64,000 bases of DNA from Peptococcaceae bacterium (GCA_022797295.1 JAAWKH010000001.1:1-64000); one strand, 5' to 3'; shown: positions 42,868-52,229, counted from the first letter of the stretch. The notes: a model not told the origin generated them from the sequence alone. Numbers and translations are program-made.

Positions 42868-44130
42868 TTAGGATAGTTTTAAGCCGGGATAATCCAGCGT
42901 GGCAAACAAATCCGCCATAGTTTCCGCTCGCCGGATAACCTGAACTGAGCCGTCCTCGTGCAGCAACAGCTCCTGACAGCGCAGCTTACCATTGTAATTG
43001 AAGCCCATTGCGGTTCCGTGCGCGCCGGTGTCGTGAATGGCCAGTAAATCGCCCACCTGAATTTCCGGCAGTGAACGATTGACGGCAAATTTGTCATTAT
43101 TCTCACAAAGAGAACCAACAACGTCGTAAGTGTGGTCGGCTGGAGCATTAGCTTTGCCCAGCACGGTTATGTGATGATAAGCATTGTAAAGGGCGGGGCG
43201 CATTAGATGAGCCATACAAGCGTCCACGCCGATATAATGCTTATAGGTGTCTTTGGTGTGAATGGCGCGAGTTACCAGCAGACCAAAGGGGCCGGTCATC
43301 AGGCGGCCGCTTTCCATAGCCAGGCCTACATTGCCAAGGTCGGCCGGCGCCAGCAAACGTTGATATTCCTGCCGAATGGCTTCGCCCAGGGCTGCCAAAT
43401 CAAGCTCATCTTCCTCCGGTCGATAAGCCAGGCCCAGGCCGCCGCCCAGGTTGATGAATTCCACCGTCACGTTCAGCTTTTGTTTCAACTCTATGGCTAG
43501 CTCAAACATCATTGTGGCAGTGCCCAGCAGATAATCTGGATTTAATTCGTTGGAAACTACCATTGTATGCAGGCCAAAGCGTTGTACTCCTTTGGCCTGA
43601 GCCTGTTCAACAGCTTGCAACAGCTGGGCGTGGGTTAGGCCGTATTTGGATTCTTCCGGGGTGCCGATGATGGCGTTGCCGCCATTGCGCTGAGGGCCTG
43701 GATTATAGCGAAATGAGAGCAGCGAGGGTAGGCCGGCGCAGTTTTCTAAAAAGGGCAGATGGGTAATATCATCTAAATTGATAGTGGCATTGAGGGCTCT
43801 TGCTTTCACAAACTCTTCCGGCGGGGTGTCATTGGAGGTAAAGCAGATTTCCGGCCCACGCATACCAGCGGCTTCGGCCAGCAGCAGTTCCGCCAGAGAA
43901 CTACAATCAGCGCCAAGGCCTTCCTCTCGCATAATTTCCAAAATGTAAGGATTGGGCAGGGCTTTCACTGCATAGTGCTCCCTAAAACTGGGGCACCAGG
44001 CAAAGGCGCTCCGCAGTTGCCGCGCCATACGCCGGATTCCGGCTTCGTCATAAAGATGAAAAGGGGTGCCAAAGGCCGCTGCAATTTCCTCTAGCTTGGC
44101 CTCAGAGCAAAAAAGTTTCTTTTCTGCCAT
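42868..44130 (-). CDS. lysA: Diaminopimelate decarboxylase-family protein
   Basis: 420 residues, group IV PLP decarboxylase. PLP lysine Lys56 in HYAVKALPN, FINLGGGLGLAY, MESGRLMTGPFG, and the C-terminal VVGSLCENNDKFA, where DAP decarboxylases usually read CESGD. That change leaves room for a different substrate such as a related D- or L-amino acid. If LysA, it makes lysine from meso-diaminopimelate. ATG follows AAGGAG; it lies 46 bp upstream of the YaaO-like gene and may share its transcript. Confidence 0.8.
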   Translation of the reverse strand: MAEKKLFCSEAKLEEIAAAFGTPFHLYDEAGIRRMARQLRSAFAWCPSFREHYAVKALPNPYILEIMREEGLGADCSSLAELLLAEAAGMRGPEICFTSNDTPPEEFVKARALNATINLDDITHLPFLENCAGLPSLLSFRYNPGPQRNGGNAIIGTPEESKYGLTHAQLLQAVEQAQAKGVQRFGLHTMVVSNELNPDYLLGTATMMFELAIELKQKLNVTVEFINLGGGLGLAYRPEEDELDLAALGEAIRQEYQRLLAPADLGNVGLAMESGRLMTGPFGLLVTRAIHTKDTYKHYIGVDACMAHLMRPALYNAYHHITVLGKANAPADHTYDVVGSLCENNDKFAVNRSLPEIQVGDLLAIHDTGAHGTAMGFNYNGKLRCQELLLHEDGSVQVIRRAETMADLFATLDYPGLKLS

Positions 44131-44258
44131 AGCTTAAAAACTCCTTTTAAGGTCAAAATATTTGCCGGCAATAAATCCGGCACTTAATATTAAAACATTT
44201 GCCAATGGTAAAAGTCAATAGGCAACAGCAATGTATACAATAAAACTGTTGCGACACG

Positions 44259-44287
44259 TTGCAAAAAAAACCGCCCTATGCTATAAT
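44259..44287 (+). promoter_or_regulatory. Promoter of the mrdA-min-rodA genes
   Basis: TTGCAA (44259-44264), 17 bp, TATAAT (44282-44287). Confidence 0.75.
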
Positions 44288-44323
44288 ATAAACGTATAGG
44301 ATTTTTTTAAGGAGGTGCGCGCT

Positions 44324-46249
44324 TTGTTTGAACCTTTGGAGGTTGAACAGGATGATAAGTATAAACGTTTTGGTAAGCGTAGCTTTGTTTTTGTTTGCAT
44401 GTTGCTGCTACTGTTTTTTGTTTTGGCGGCTCGTTTGTTTGCATTGCAAATTTTGAATTCAGAAACCTACGCTTCAATTTCCAGCCGTAACCAGCTGCGG
44501 ATTGTATCGCAGCCGGCCAAACGCGGCGATATTTATGACCGTAATATGTTGAAGCTGGCAGGTTCAGAAATTTGTTTTGAGATTTCTATTTCCACTGCCA
44601 AAATGACAAGTGATGAAATCAAGGAGCTGGCGCATAATCTGGCCGGTTTTTTGAAGGATCCGGAGCTGAACGAAGAAGCGATTATTGACAAGATTGACCA
44701 TCGCGCCAGCAATTATCAGCCGGTGGTGATTACCACAATGCCGGCGGAAAACAACCAGCACTTGGTGGCCAGCCTGGAGGAAAACCGGGACAAGCTGCCG
44801 GGTTTGCTGATTATTGAAACGCCTCAGCGCGTTTATCTGGAGGGAAGCCTGGCCAGCCACGTTTTGGGGCAGGTGGGTAAAATCACGGATGCGGACGCCG
44901 ATTTGGTACAAAACTATAACTATTTGTCTACGGATTTGGTGGGCAAGGCCGGGGTGGAGCGAACAATGGAACGCTTTACCGATACGGAGGGCCGGGAAAT
45001 TGGTCTGCGTGGCAAGCGCGGCTTGAGCTTGCTGGAGGTGGACTCCCAAAATCGCATTGTGCGGGAAATTTCCAATCAGGAAAGTGTTTCCGGCAATTCG
45101 CTGGTGTTGACGATTGACGCGGATATTCAACGGGTGATGGAGGACTCCTTGGCCGAAACAGTGGAAAAGCTGAAACAGGAGCGGCCAAAAGTGGTTGGCG
45201 GGTCGGCTGTTTTGCTGGATGTAAAAACCGGTTCCGTGCTGGCGATGGCTTCTTATCCAGATTATGAACCGGAGGATTTCATCAAAGGCATTGATAGCGA
45301 AAAGGCGGCTTATTATTACGATGAAACCTTAAAACCAACTTTTAACCGGGCCATTTCTGGCGCTTATCCGGTTGGCTCCACCTTTAAGGTTTCCACAGCG
45401 TTGGCGGCTTTGGCTTGTGGGGCTATTGGCCGGGATACGCATATTTTCTGCGATCCGGAAAACTGGGACAATGACAAAGCCAAATGTACTGGTATTCACG
45501 GTATGGTGGATTTAAGCCAGGCATTGGCTGTTTCCTGCAACACATATGCGCAGGACGCCGGGGCGGCGGCCGGAATTGATAATATGTATGAAGTTTTTCG
45601 TCAGCTGGGATACGGGCAGTTGACGGGCATTGAGTTGACGGGTGAAACCAGAGGCCTTTTGGCTAATCCAGACTGGAAAAAGCTGAATTTTAAGGGCCGC
45701 GAGGGCAACTGGTATCCTTATGACACCTACTATATGTCTATTGGTCAGGGCTACAGCTACTATACCACGCTGCAAATGGCTCAGGCCATGGCAACCATTG
45801 CCAACCATGGGGTGCGTATGCAGCCGCATGTGGTGGACAGGATTATTGATTATGAAGGCGAAACGGTTTATCAGTGGGAGCCTAGGGTGATGGACCGCAT
45901 TAATATGTCGGATGAAAATTGGGATGTGCTTTATGACGCATTGCAAGCGGTAACTCAGCCTGGCGGCACTGCTTATCGTACCTTTGGTAATTATCCGGTG
46001 TCGGTGGCCGCCAAAACCGGCACGGCGCAAACTGGTCTGGTGGGCGATGATAAAAACAATGATTATCACGGTTGGTTTGTTGCCTTTGCTCCTGCGGATG
46101 ACCCAGAGGTGGCTTTTGCCGGCATGGTGGAATATGGCTTTCACGGATTTTCCTCAGGCGGTGTGGTTTGTAAGGATGTTTTTGACGCTTACTTTGGCTT
46201 TGATGGCAGTCAAACTGTTTCCAATGTGCATTCGTCCGTTGTGGAGTAA
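44324..46249 (+). CDS. mrdA: Penicillin-binding protein 2, transpeptidase of the elongasome
   Basis: 641 residues. One N-terminal span (about 20-45), a PBP dimerisation domain (about 60-240) and a transpeptidase domain with STFK (Ser352, Lys355), SCN (in ALAVSCNTY) and KTG (Lys564 in AAKTGTAQTG). It cross-links peptidoglycan during side-wall growth with RodA, encoded four genes on. TTG at 44324 has AAGGAGG 8 bases upstream; an upstream GTG overlaps that site. mreBCD, usual neighbours, are not here. Confidence 0.95.
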   Translation: MFEPLEVEQDDKYKRFGKRSFVFVCMLLLLFFVLAARLFALQILNSETYASISSRNQLRIVSQPAKRGDIYDRNMLKLAGSEICFEISISTAKMTSDEIKELAHNLAGFLKDPELNEEAIIDKIDHRASNYQPVVITTMPAENNQHLVASLEENRDKLPGLLIIETPQRVYLEGSLASHVLGQVGKITDADADLVQNYNYLSTDLVGKAGVERTMERFTDTEGREIGLRGKRGLSLLEVDSQNRIVREISNQESVSGNSLVLTIDADIQRVMEDSLAETVEKLKQERPKVVGGSAVLLDVKTGSVLAMASYPDYEPEDFIKGIDSEKAAYYYDETLKPTFNRAISGAYPVGSTFKVSTALAALACGAIGRDTHIFCDPENWDNDKAKCTGIHGMVDLSQALAVSCNTYAQDAGAAAGIDNMYEVFRQLGYGQLTGIELTGETRGLLANPDWKKLNFKGREGNWYPYDTYYMSIGQGYSYYTTLQMAQAMATIANHGVRMQPHVVDRIIDYEGETVYQWEPRVMDRINMSDENWDVLYDALQAVTQPGGTAYRTFGNYPVSVAAKTGTAQTGLVGDDKNNDYHGWFVAFAPADDPEVAFAGMVEYGFHGFSSGGVVCKDVFDAYFGFDGSQTVSNVHSSVVE

Positions 46250-46459
46250 AAAAATTTTCAGGAAGCATTTTAATTGCTGAAACAGGGGGATAGGAACGTA
46301 ATTTAATATAAATTTGCCTAAGTTCGGTTGTTTTTGCGGCAATCTGCTGCAATTTGGCGCAAACCATTCGTAATTAATACAAGGAAAAGCCAACTTAATT
46401 TCAGAAATTAATCTCAGCAAAAAGATGCAACGGATTTTTTGATTAAGGAGGCTTAGGTT

Positions 46460-46831
46460 TTGGTTATATCAGGAGAGAGCGTCAGATTGGTTAGTGATAC
46501 CGCCTTGGTGCAGAGAACTCTGCGCTCTGGGCAAAAAGTCAGCTTTGGCGGCAATGTGGTGGTGCTGGGGGATGTAAACCCCGGTGCGGAAATCATTGCT
46601 GATGGACATGTGGTGGTGCTGGGCGCCCTTAGGGGCGTGGTGCACGCCGGAGCCCATGGAGATTGCAGCGCCACAGTTTTGGCTTCATCTCTTTTGCCAA
46701 CACAAATTCGCATAGCTTCTTATATCACCCGGCCGCCGGATGGTCAGCCCCTGCCTGAGGCTTTTTGCCCAGAGGTGGCTTTCCTGAAGGATGGCGAGGT
46801 GGTAATCGAAAAATACGTTATCAGCAAATAA
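46460..46831 (+). CDS. minC: MinC lacking the N-terminal domain
   Basis: 123 residues that align only with the C-terminal half of MinC: the right-handed beta helix GGNVVVLGDVNPGAEIIADG, HVVVLGALRGVVHAGA, ASSLLPTQIRIA. This half dimerises and binds MinD. The roughly 100-residue N-terminal domain that blocks FtsZ polymerisation is missing, and no remnant is evident in 46250-46459. TTG at 46460 follows AAGGAGG, so the short form is the designed product. Confidence 0.85.
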   Translation: MVISGESVRLVSDTALVQRTLRSGQKVSFGGNVVVLGDVNPGAEIIADGHVVVLGALRGVVHAGAHGDCSATVLASSLLPTQIRIASYITRPPDGQPLPEAFCPEVAFLKDGEVVIEKYVISK

Positions 46832-46854
46832 GTTTTTTTGAGGGAGGAAGTTTT

Positions 46855-47649
46855 ATGGGAGTTGTGTATGTCGTAACCTCCGGCAAGGGAGGCGTTGGCA
46901 AAACCACCACCACCGCCAACTTGGGCTGCGGCCTGGCCCGCTTGGGTAAGCAGGTTGTGATGCTGGATACGGATATTGGCCTGCGCAATTTGGATGTTGT
47001 GCTGGGGCTGGAAAACCGCATTGTTTACGATGTGGTGGATGTTGTGCAGGGGCGTTGCCGCTTAAAGCAAGCCCTGATTAAGGACAAGCGTTTTGAAAAT
47101 ATGTATCTGCTGCCGGCGGCTCAAACTAAGGATAAAACCGCAGTTTCCGAGGTACAAATGGTTGAGCTGATTGAGGCTTTGAAGCCGCAGTTTGATTACA
47201 TATTGATTGATTGCCCGGCCGGTATTGAGCATGGCTTTAAAAATGCCATTGCCGGGGCGGATCGGGCGATTGTGGTGACGGTGCCGGAGGTTTCCGCTGT
47301 GCGGGACGCTGACCGGATTATCGGCCTGCTGGAGGCGGCGGGCCTGACGGAGCCGCATTTGATTATCAATCGTATTCGCACGCGCATGGTGCAAAATGGT
47401 GATATGATGTCGGTTGAGGATATGCTGGAGATTTTGGCGGTGGATTTGCTGGGCATTGTGCCAGACGACGATTCCATTGTAACCTCCACCAACCGGGGCG
47501 AGCCTGCTGTGCTGGATGACCTTTCCCGCGCAGGATTGGCTTATCGGAATATTACCCAAAGGCTTTGCGGCGATGAAGTGCCGCTTTTGGATTTGTCGGA
47601 AAAGGATGGTTTTTTGAATCGTCTGAAAAGCCTGTTTGCAACGCGCTAA
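46855..47649 (+). CDS. minD: Septum site-determining ATPase MinD
   Basis: 264 residues, deviant Walker A SGKGGVGKTTT (10-20), switch DTDIGLRNLD, IIDCPAGIEH-type motif (LIDCPAGIEHGF), and a C-terminal amphipathic helix GFLNRLKSLFATR for membrane binding. It recruits MinC and is displaced by MinE. ATG at 46855 follows GGGAGG; an upstream extension runs inside minC. Confidence 0.96.
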   Translation: MGVVYVVTSGKGGVGKTTTTANLGCGLARLGKQVVMLDTDIGLRNLDVVLGLENRIVYDVVDVVQGRCRLKQALIKDKRFENMYLLPAAQTKDKTAVSEVQMVELIEALKPQFDYILIDCPAGIEHGFKNAIAGADRAIVVTVPEVSAVRDADRIIGLLEAAGLTEPHLIINRIRTRMVQNGDMMSVEDMLEILAVDLLGIVPDDDSIVTSTNRGEPAVLDDLSRAGLAYRNITQRLCGDEVPLLDLSEKDGFLNRLKSLFATR

Positions 47650-47663
47650 AGGGAGGGTTGATA

Positions 47664-47945
47664 ATGAGTTTTTCTGAGGTTTTGACAAAATTCTTCCCTA
47701 AGGAAGAAGATAAAAAATTACATTCCAAGGAGATTGCCAAGGAGCGTCTGCGTTTGGTGTTGGTGCAGGACCGGGGCAACAGTCTGCCAGAGGATATGCT
47801 GCTTCAGCTACGGGCGGAGTTGATCAATCTGATTTCCCGTTATATGGTGATCGACGAGGGGCAGCTGGATATGGCCTTTAACAAAAGCGAGGGGGAAATC
47901 GCCCTGGTGGCCAGCATTCCGGTGGTGCGTATCAAAAGGGAATGA
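47664..47945 (+). CDS. minE: Division topological factor MinE
   Basis: 93 residues. N-terminal membrane/MinD-binding part (SEVLTKFFPK, SKEIAKERLRLVLVQDR) and a C-terminal dimer domain (LRAELINLISRYMVID, ALVASIPVVR). It drives MinD oscillation. ATG at 47664 follows GGGAGGG, 14 bases after minD. Confidence 0.93.
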   Translation: MSFSEVLTKFFPKEEDKKLHSKEIAKERLRLVLVQDRGNSLPEDMLLQLRAELINLISRYMVIDEGQLDMAFNKSEGEIALVASIPVVRIKRE

Positions 47946-48018
47946 ACGCTAAATGGCGTAACAATTTGGGTAGCTAATTGATTAGGGGATATATAGATTA
48001 ATTTTTGGGAGATTAAAT

Positions 48019-49191
48019 GTGTTTGACAAAAAGATGATTAAAAACCTGGATTGGGTTTTTTTGATTTTGCTGGCTTTGCTGATTACGGTTAGCTTTGTGG
48101 TGCTGGCCTCAGCTAGCGCTAATGTAAGCCTTAACGGTTCAATGTATTATGTAAATCGTCAGTTGATGTTTTTGGGCGTGGGGTTGGTGGCAATGGTCGG
48201 CGCAGCCTTGTTTAACTACCGGGATCTGAGCCATTATGTTCCGCTGGCTTATATAGGCTTGTTGGTGCTGTTGGTGGGCGTGTTTTTTGCGCCGCATGGA
48301 CAAAATGCTTTGACAGAGGCAAACCGTTCATATTATATTGGCGGCTATATGTTTCAGCCGTCTGAGTTAGGCAAGTTGATTGTGATTGTAACGTTGGCTA
48401 AATTTTTAAGCCAACGGCAGGAGCGGATTGCAGAATGGAGCACTTTTTTTGGGGTTTTTGCGATTATGGCTGTCCCTATGGTGCTAATTTTGCTGGAGCC
48501 TGATTTGGGCAGCACCTTGGTTTTTGGTTTCACTATGCTGGTGATGATGTGGCTAAGCGGTATTCCACGTCGGCGTGTACTAATCTTGCTGTTGGTTATC
48601 GCTTTACTGGTTGGTCTGGTATTTTTGGATCTCTGGTTTGCCACGGACGGCTTTGAGCATATGATTGAGGAGCTGCCGGTGCCGCTGCCAATGCACACTT
48701 ATCAGCTGAACCGCCTGATTATTTTCATCAATCCGCAGATGGATCCGCGTGATGAGGGTTATCAGCTAATCCAATCAGTGGTGGCCATTGGCTCCGGCGG
48801 CTTGCTGGGCAAGGGCTACGGCGAGGGTTCCCAGGTGCAGAGCGATTTTGTGCCTTTCCATCACACTGACTTTGTTTTTTCGGTGGTTGGCGAGGAGTTG
48901 GGCTTTGTTGGCTCGGTTGGGGTTCTGTTGCTGTTTTTGCTATTGCTGCTGCGTATTATGCGGATTGCCAACCAATCGGCTGATTTGTTTGGTTCGTTGA
49001 TTGTTTCTGGCATTGTGGCCATGCTATTTTTCCAGATTTTTGTTAATATTGGCATGACGATGGGCATTATGCCGATTACTGGTATCACCCTGCCGTTTTT
49101 CAGTTACGGCGGCACCAGCTTGCTAATTAATTTGATGGCTATGGGGCTGGTTCTTTCCGTGAATATGCGGCGCGAAATCAAAATATTTTAA
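48019..49191 (+). CDS. rodA: RodA, peptidoglycan glycosyltransferase of the elongasome
   Basis: 390 residues, about ten spans, SEDS family. FQPSELGKL, the catalytic-loop DFVFSVVGEELGFVG, and the terminal ITLPFFSYGGTSLL are diagnostic. It polymerises lipid II with PBP2. Start is GTG after GGGAG. FtsW is the paralogue, but position after mrdA and minCDE favours RodA. Confidence 0.92.
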   Translation: MFDKKMIKNLDWVFLILLALLITVSFVVLASASANVSLNGSMYYVNRQLMFLGVGLVAMVGAALFNYRDLSHYVPLAYIGLLVLLVGVFFAPHGQNALTEANRSYYIGGYMFQPSELGKLIVIVTLAKFLSQRQERIAEWSTFFGVFAIMAVPMVLILLEPDLGSTLVFGFTMLVMMWLSGIPRRRVLILLLVIALLVGLVFLDLWFATDGFEHMIEELPVPLPMHTYQLNRLIIFINPQMDPRDEGYQLIQSVVAIGSGGLLGKGYGEGSQVQSDFVPFHHTDFVFSVVGEELGFVGSVGVLLLFLLLLLRIMRIANQSADLFGSLIVSGIVAMLFFQIFVNIGMTMGIMPITGITLPFFSYGGTSLLINLMAMGLVLSVNMRREIKIF

Positions 49192-49206
49192 AAAAGCATA
49201 AAGAGT

Positions 49207-49258
49207 AACCCTCCGGCATAGCAATAGATAGAGTTTTGTTGCTATGTTTGGAGGGTTT
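49207..49258 (+). promoter_or_regulatory. Hairpin masking the carboxypeptidase ribosome binding site
   Basis: AACCCTCC (49207-49214) pairs with GGAGGGTT (49250-49257), and inside it CATAGCAA pairs with TTGCTATG. GGAGGG is the binding site for the ATG at 49264, so the closed stem would hide it. Lacking a T tract, it is a better translational switch than a terminator. Confidence 0.6.
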
Positions 49259-49263
49259 GCTTT

Positions 49264-50412
49264 ATGCGTAACAAAATATGGCTTTGTTTAGGTTTGTTGT
49301 TAGGTTTTTGTTTGGCCGGCCCGGCCAGGGCGGCGGAAGCGCCGCAGCTAGACGCGGCGGCCTATGTGCTGCTGGAGGCCAACAGCGGCCAGGTTTTAGC
49401 GTCGGCTAATGCGGATGTGCAGCGTTTTCCGGCCAGCACCACCAAGATTATGACGCTGGTGCTGGCTTTGGAAGCGGTGGAGCGCGGCGACGTTAGCCTG
49501 GATGATCAGGTGACAACCAGCGAATATGCGGCCAGTATGGGAGGCTCTCAAGTTTATCTTTATGTTGGGGAAACTCGCACGTTGCATGAAATGCTGATTG
49601 CAGTGGCCGTTGGCTCCGGCAATGACGCCAGCGTGGCGGTGGCTGAACACGTGGGCGGTTCCGTGGGCAACTTTGTGGATATGATGAACAAACGCGCGGC
49701 TGAGCTGGGTATGAGCGGCACGCATTACGCCAACCCACATGGCCTGCATGACCCTGAGCATTACACCACGGCGGCGGATATGGCGATTTTAGCGCGCCAT
49801 GCAGTGCAGGTGCCGCATTTGCTGGAATATACCGGCATTTATGAATATCAGTTCCGCGGCGACCCTAAGCCGTTGGTGCTTTGGAATACCAATCGCCTGC
49901 TGAAATGGTATGACGGGGTGGATGGATTGAAAACCGGTTACACATCTGAGGCCAAGCGAAATTTGGTTTCCACGGCCTGCCGCGGTGATTTGCGGCTGAT
50001 TTCCGTGGTGATGGGGGTGGAGCCGCAGCAGGGGCATTTCACAGAGTCTATGAAGCTGCTGAATTATGGCTTTAACAATTACGCTTACCAGCTGCTTTAT
50101 CCTGCGGGATCCTTGATTTGTTCCGTGCCGGTGGAGAAAGGAGCGTCCAGTCAGGTGGACGCCAAAATTGAGCAAGCGGCCGGAGTGTTGAGCCAGGCTG
50201 GTAGCGGTAGCGATTACGAAACTCTGATTAATGTGGTGGAGCCGTGGCCGCAAGCGCCGTTGGCCGCCGGCACTCAGTTGGGCGAGCTGCAAATTATGCA
50301 GGATGGGCAGTTGGTGCAAAGTCTGCCGTTGCTGGCAACTGATGATGTGGAAAAAATTGGCCTTTGGCAGTGCTGGCGGGAGATTTTGGCTTCAACCTGC
50401 GCTTTTAATTGA
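49264..50412 (+). CDS. dacF: D-alanyl-D-alanine carboxypeptidase (DacF/PBP5 type)
   Basis: 382 residues. Signal peptide (cleavage after GPARA), then S11 peptidase domain with Ser58-x-x-Lys61 (ASTTK), SGN in VGSGNDASVA and KTG in GLKTGYTSEA, and a C-terminal beta domain. It trims the terminal D-Ala of peptidoglycan stem peptides. No obvious amphipathic anchor is seen at the end (EILASTCAFN). Located right after rodA. Confidence 0.93.
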   Translation: MRNKIWLCLGLLLGFCLAGPARAAEAPQLDAAAYVLLEANSGQVLASANADVQRFPASTTKIMTLVLALEAVERGDVSLDDQVTTSEYAASMGGSQVYLYVGETRTLHEMLIAVAVGSGNDASVAVAEHVGGSVGNFVDMMNKRAAELGMSGTHYANPHGLHDPEHYTTAADMAILARHAVQVPHLLEYTGIYEYQFRGDPKPLVLWNTNRLLKWYDGVDGLKTGYTSEAKRNLVSTACRGDLRLISVVMGVEPQQGHFTESMKLLNYGFNNYAYQLLYPAGSLICSVPVEKGASSQVDAKIEQAAGVLSQAGSGSDYETLINVVEPWPQAPLAAGTQLGELQIMQDGQLVQSLPLLATDDVEKIGLWQCWREILASTCAFN

Positions 50413-50425
50413 TTGCTTAATTTGT

Positions 50426-50776
50426 CTATTCATCATGTGTGATGGAAATCCCCGCCAGTTTGAAATAGTGTTCACCCCATTTGCATAGGGCTTCCATAAT
50501 AGGAACAAGGGTGATACCCATTTCTGTAAGAGAGTATTCTGTTTTGGGTGGTACTATTGGATATAAAACACGTTTAATTACCCCATCATCTTCCAATTCT
50601 TTCAGTTGTTTACTCAGCATTCTGGGGGTTGCTTGTGGGAGCGCTTTTTGAATTTCGTTGTAACGTTTGGTTCCGCTAATAAGCTCATAGATAATTAGGG
50701 CTTTGTATTTTCCGCCAATAACATTCATAGCCGCCTCCACCGGACAATTATATGTTTTTATCTTGGCAATGTTCAT
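50426..50776 (-). CDS. HxlR-family transcriptional regulator
   Basis: 116 residues, winged helix: NCPVEAAMNVIGGKYKALII, KRYNEIQKALPQATPRMLSKQL, and the wing VPPKTEYSLTEMG. Cys11 sits where redox-sensing HxlR proteins (such as HypR) have their reactive cysteine. It is divergent from a flavin reductase gene and probably controls it in response to reactive electrophiles or oxidants. ATG at 50776 follows AGGAG-like GGAGAAAA. Confidence 0.9.
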   Translation of the reverse strand: MNIAKIKTYNCPVEAAMNVIGGKYKALIIYELISGTKRYNEIQKALPQATPRMLSKQLKELEDDGVIKRVLYPIVPPKTEYSLTEMGITLVPIMEALCKWGEHYFKLAGISITHDE

Positions 50777-50829
50777 TGAGTTTTCTCCTAACTATAATTT
50801 TTGATAGTATATTACAAAAATGTGCGTTC

Positions 50830-50894
50830 TTGACTTTTGGTAAATTCAGGTTATAATTATATGCGAGGGTAACAAAAATGTCAAGCCCTCACAT
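50830..50894 (+). promoter_or_regulatory. Promoter and inverted repeat before the flavin reductase gene
   Basis: TTGACT (50830-50835), 16 bp, TATAAT (50852-50857). Just downstream ATGCGAGGG (50861-50869) is the inverse, with one mismatch, of CCCTCACAT (50886-50894). The repeat covers the expected start of transcription: a candidate HxlR operator. Confidence 0.6.
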
Positions 50895-50923
50895 ATTAAT
50901 AAAAATTTGAAAGGAAAAAAGCA

Positions 50924-51496
50924 ATGAAAAAAAATTTAGGCGTAGTTCCGGCTGTATATCCCATGCCTGTTTTGATGGTTGCGGCTTATGATGAGAACGA
51001 AAAAGTGAACGTTATGAATGTTGCCTGGGGACAAATTTGCGACAGTGACAAAATTATACTGTTTATTGGGGAGGGTAAGAAAACTTGGCTGAATATCAAT
51101 GCAAGCAAAGCCTTTACCGTTGCGCTTGCAGATGAACAGCATATGGATGTGGCCGACTTTTTTGGTATAGCTTCCGGTAATAAAATTGATGACAAGTTTG
51201 AACGCACTGGCTATCATGCAGTAAAAAGTGATAAGGTTTATGCTCCAATCATTGAAGAATTTCCGGTTGTTATGGAGTGTGAACTCTTAGAAGTGCTAAA
51301 TACTGAATATGTGTCTGGTATCGTTGGTAAAATCGTTAATGTGAAAGCTGAGGAAAGGGTTCTTTCTGAAAAAGATAAAATTGATCCTGCAAAACTTCAA
51401 GCCTTGATGTTCGATCAGTTTCAAAATGGCTATTACGTTACAGGCGACAAGGTTGGCAAGGCCTGGAATGCTGGAGTTGGTTTGATGAAAAAATGA
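50924..51496 (+). CDS. Flavin reductase-like FMN-binding protein
   Basis: 190 residues of the flavin reductase/flavoredoxin split-barrel family: YPMPVLMVAAYDENEKVNVMNVAW at the start (cofactor-binding region, quoted parts only partly conserved), FTVALADEQH, and a C-terminal GKAWNAGVGL. Such proteins bind FMN and transfer electrons or reduce flavin. Partner unknown. ATG follows AAAGGA. Followed by a strong bidirectional terminator. Confidence 0.82.
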   Translation: MKKNLGVVPAVYPMPVLMVAAYDENEKVNVMNVAWGQICDSDKIILFIGEGKKTWLNINASKAFTVALADEQHMDVADFFGIASGNKIDDKFERTGYHAVKSDKVYAPIIEEFPVVMECELLEVLNTEYVSGIVGKIVNVKAEERVLSEKDKIDPAKLQALMFDQFQNGYYVTGDKVGKAWNAGVGLMKK

Positions 51497-51553
51497 GAGA
51501 AGATAATTATAAAAAATTTAAGTGTAGCTGATGAGCTTCTTAATTAGATAAAC

Positions 51554-51596
51554 AACAAGCCGCCGCCGTTCTTGCAAAAAACGGCGGCGGCTTGTT
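51554..51596. terminator. Bidirectional terminator
   Basis: AACAAGCCGCCGCCGTT pairs perfectly over 17 bp with AACGGCGGCGGCTTGTT between convergent genes; it overlaps the stop of the minus-strand gene. Confidence 0.88.
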
Positions 51597-52042
51597 TAAT
51601 ATTTACTGATTTTGGCGTAAATCTGGCTGACTAGCTGCTGTAAGTTCTCTGGATTGCCAATTTTTAATCCGATGTTGTTATCTTGAATATAGCAGGGTAC
51701 TTTGTCGCTTAAATAGATAATCACAGTTTCCTTGTGCTGCTGTGTTGGGAAAATTACTAAGGAGTAAATCTCGTCATTTGGGGATATGCTAACGTTTGGG
51801 GTGTGGCCAGCATAAGTCAGGCTGTTTACGGTTTGTATGATTGCTTGCTGGTCTGCTTGGTCGGTCACTTGCAAATTCATTCCCTGCTGAACATGGTATC
51901 GGATGGATATATCATATTCTCCCTCCGGCGGCAGGTCAATATACTGTTGGAAGCGGTTTCGTCCGTTTAGATAGCTACCGGATTGCCAAAGGGCTAGTAA
52001 AATCAGCAGAGCTAAAATAATTTTTAAGGTGGTTTTGTTCAT
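51596..52042 (-). CDS. Membrane-anchored or secreted protein of unknown function
   Basis: 148 residues. N-terminal span (LKIILALLILLALWQSGSYL), then a soluble domain with alternating hydrophobic strands and the GEYDISIRY and TVIIYLSDKVPCYIQ stretches. No motif recognised; size and layout recall DUF5301-type anchored beta domains, which is a guess. ATG at 52042 has AAGGTAC-like weak binding. It stands alone. Confidence 0.6.
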   Translation of the reverse strand: MNKTTLKIILALLILLALWQSGSYLNGRNRFQQYIDLPPEGEYDISIRYHVQQGMNLQVTDQADQQAIIQTVNSLTYAGHTPNVSISPNDEIYSLVIFPTQQHKETVIIYLSDKVPCYIQDNNIGLKIGNPENLQQLVSQIYAKISKY

Positions 52043-52229
52043 AATCCTGTACCTTTTTTGATATTTTGTTTTTATAATTTAATCATATATGATTTTGAGA
52101 AAATTTGCAAGCCAAAACGCAAAAAAACAGCTGGTTTTTACCATTAGTTCATATAGTATTTAAGTTTGTCTGTTAAAATAAACATATATTAGTCTACATA
52201 TTTAAATTGTCCTTAGTGTATGAATTAAT

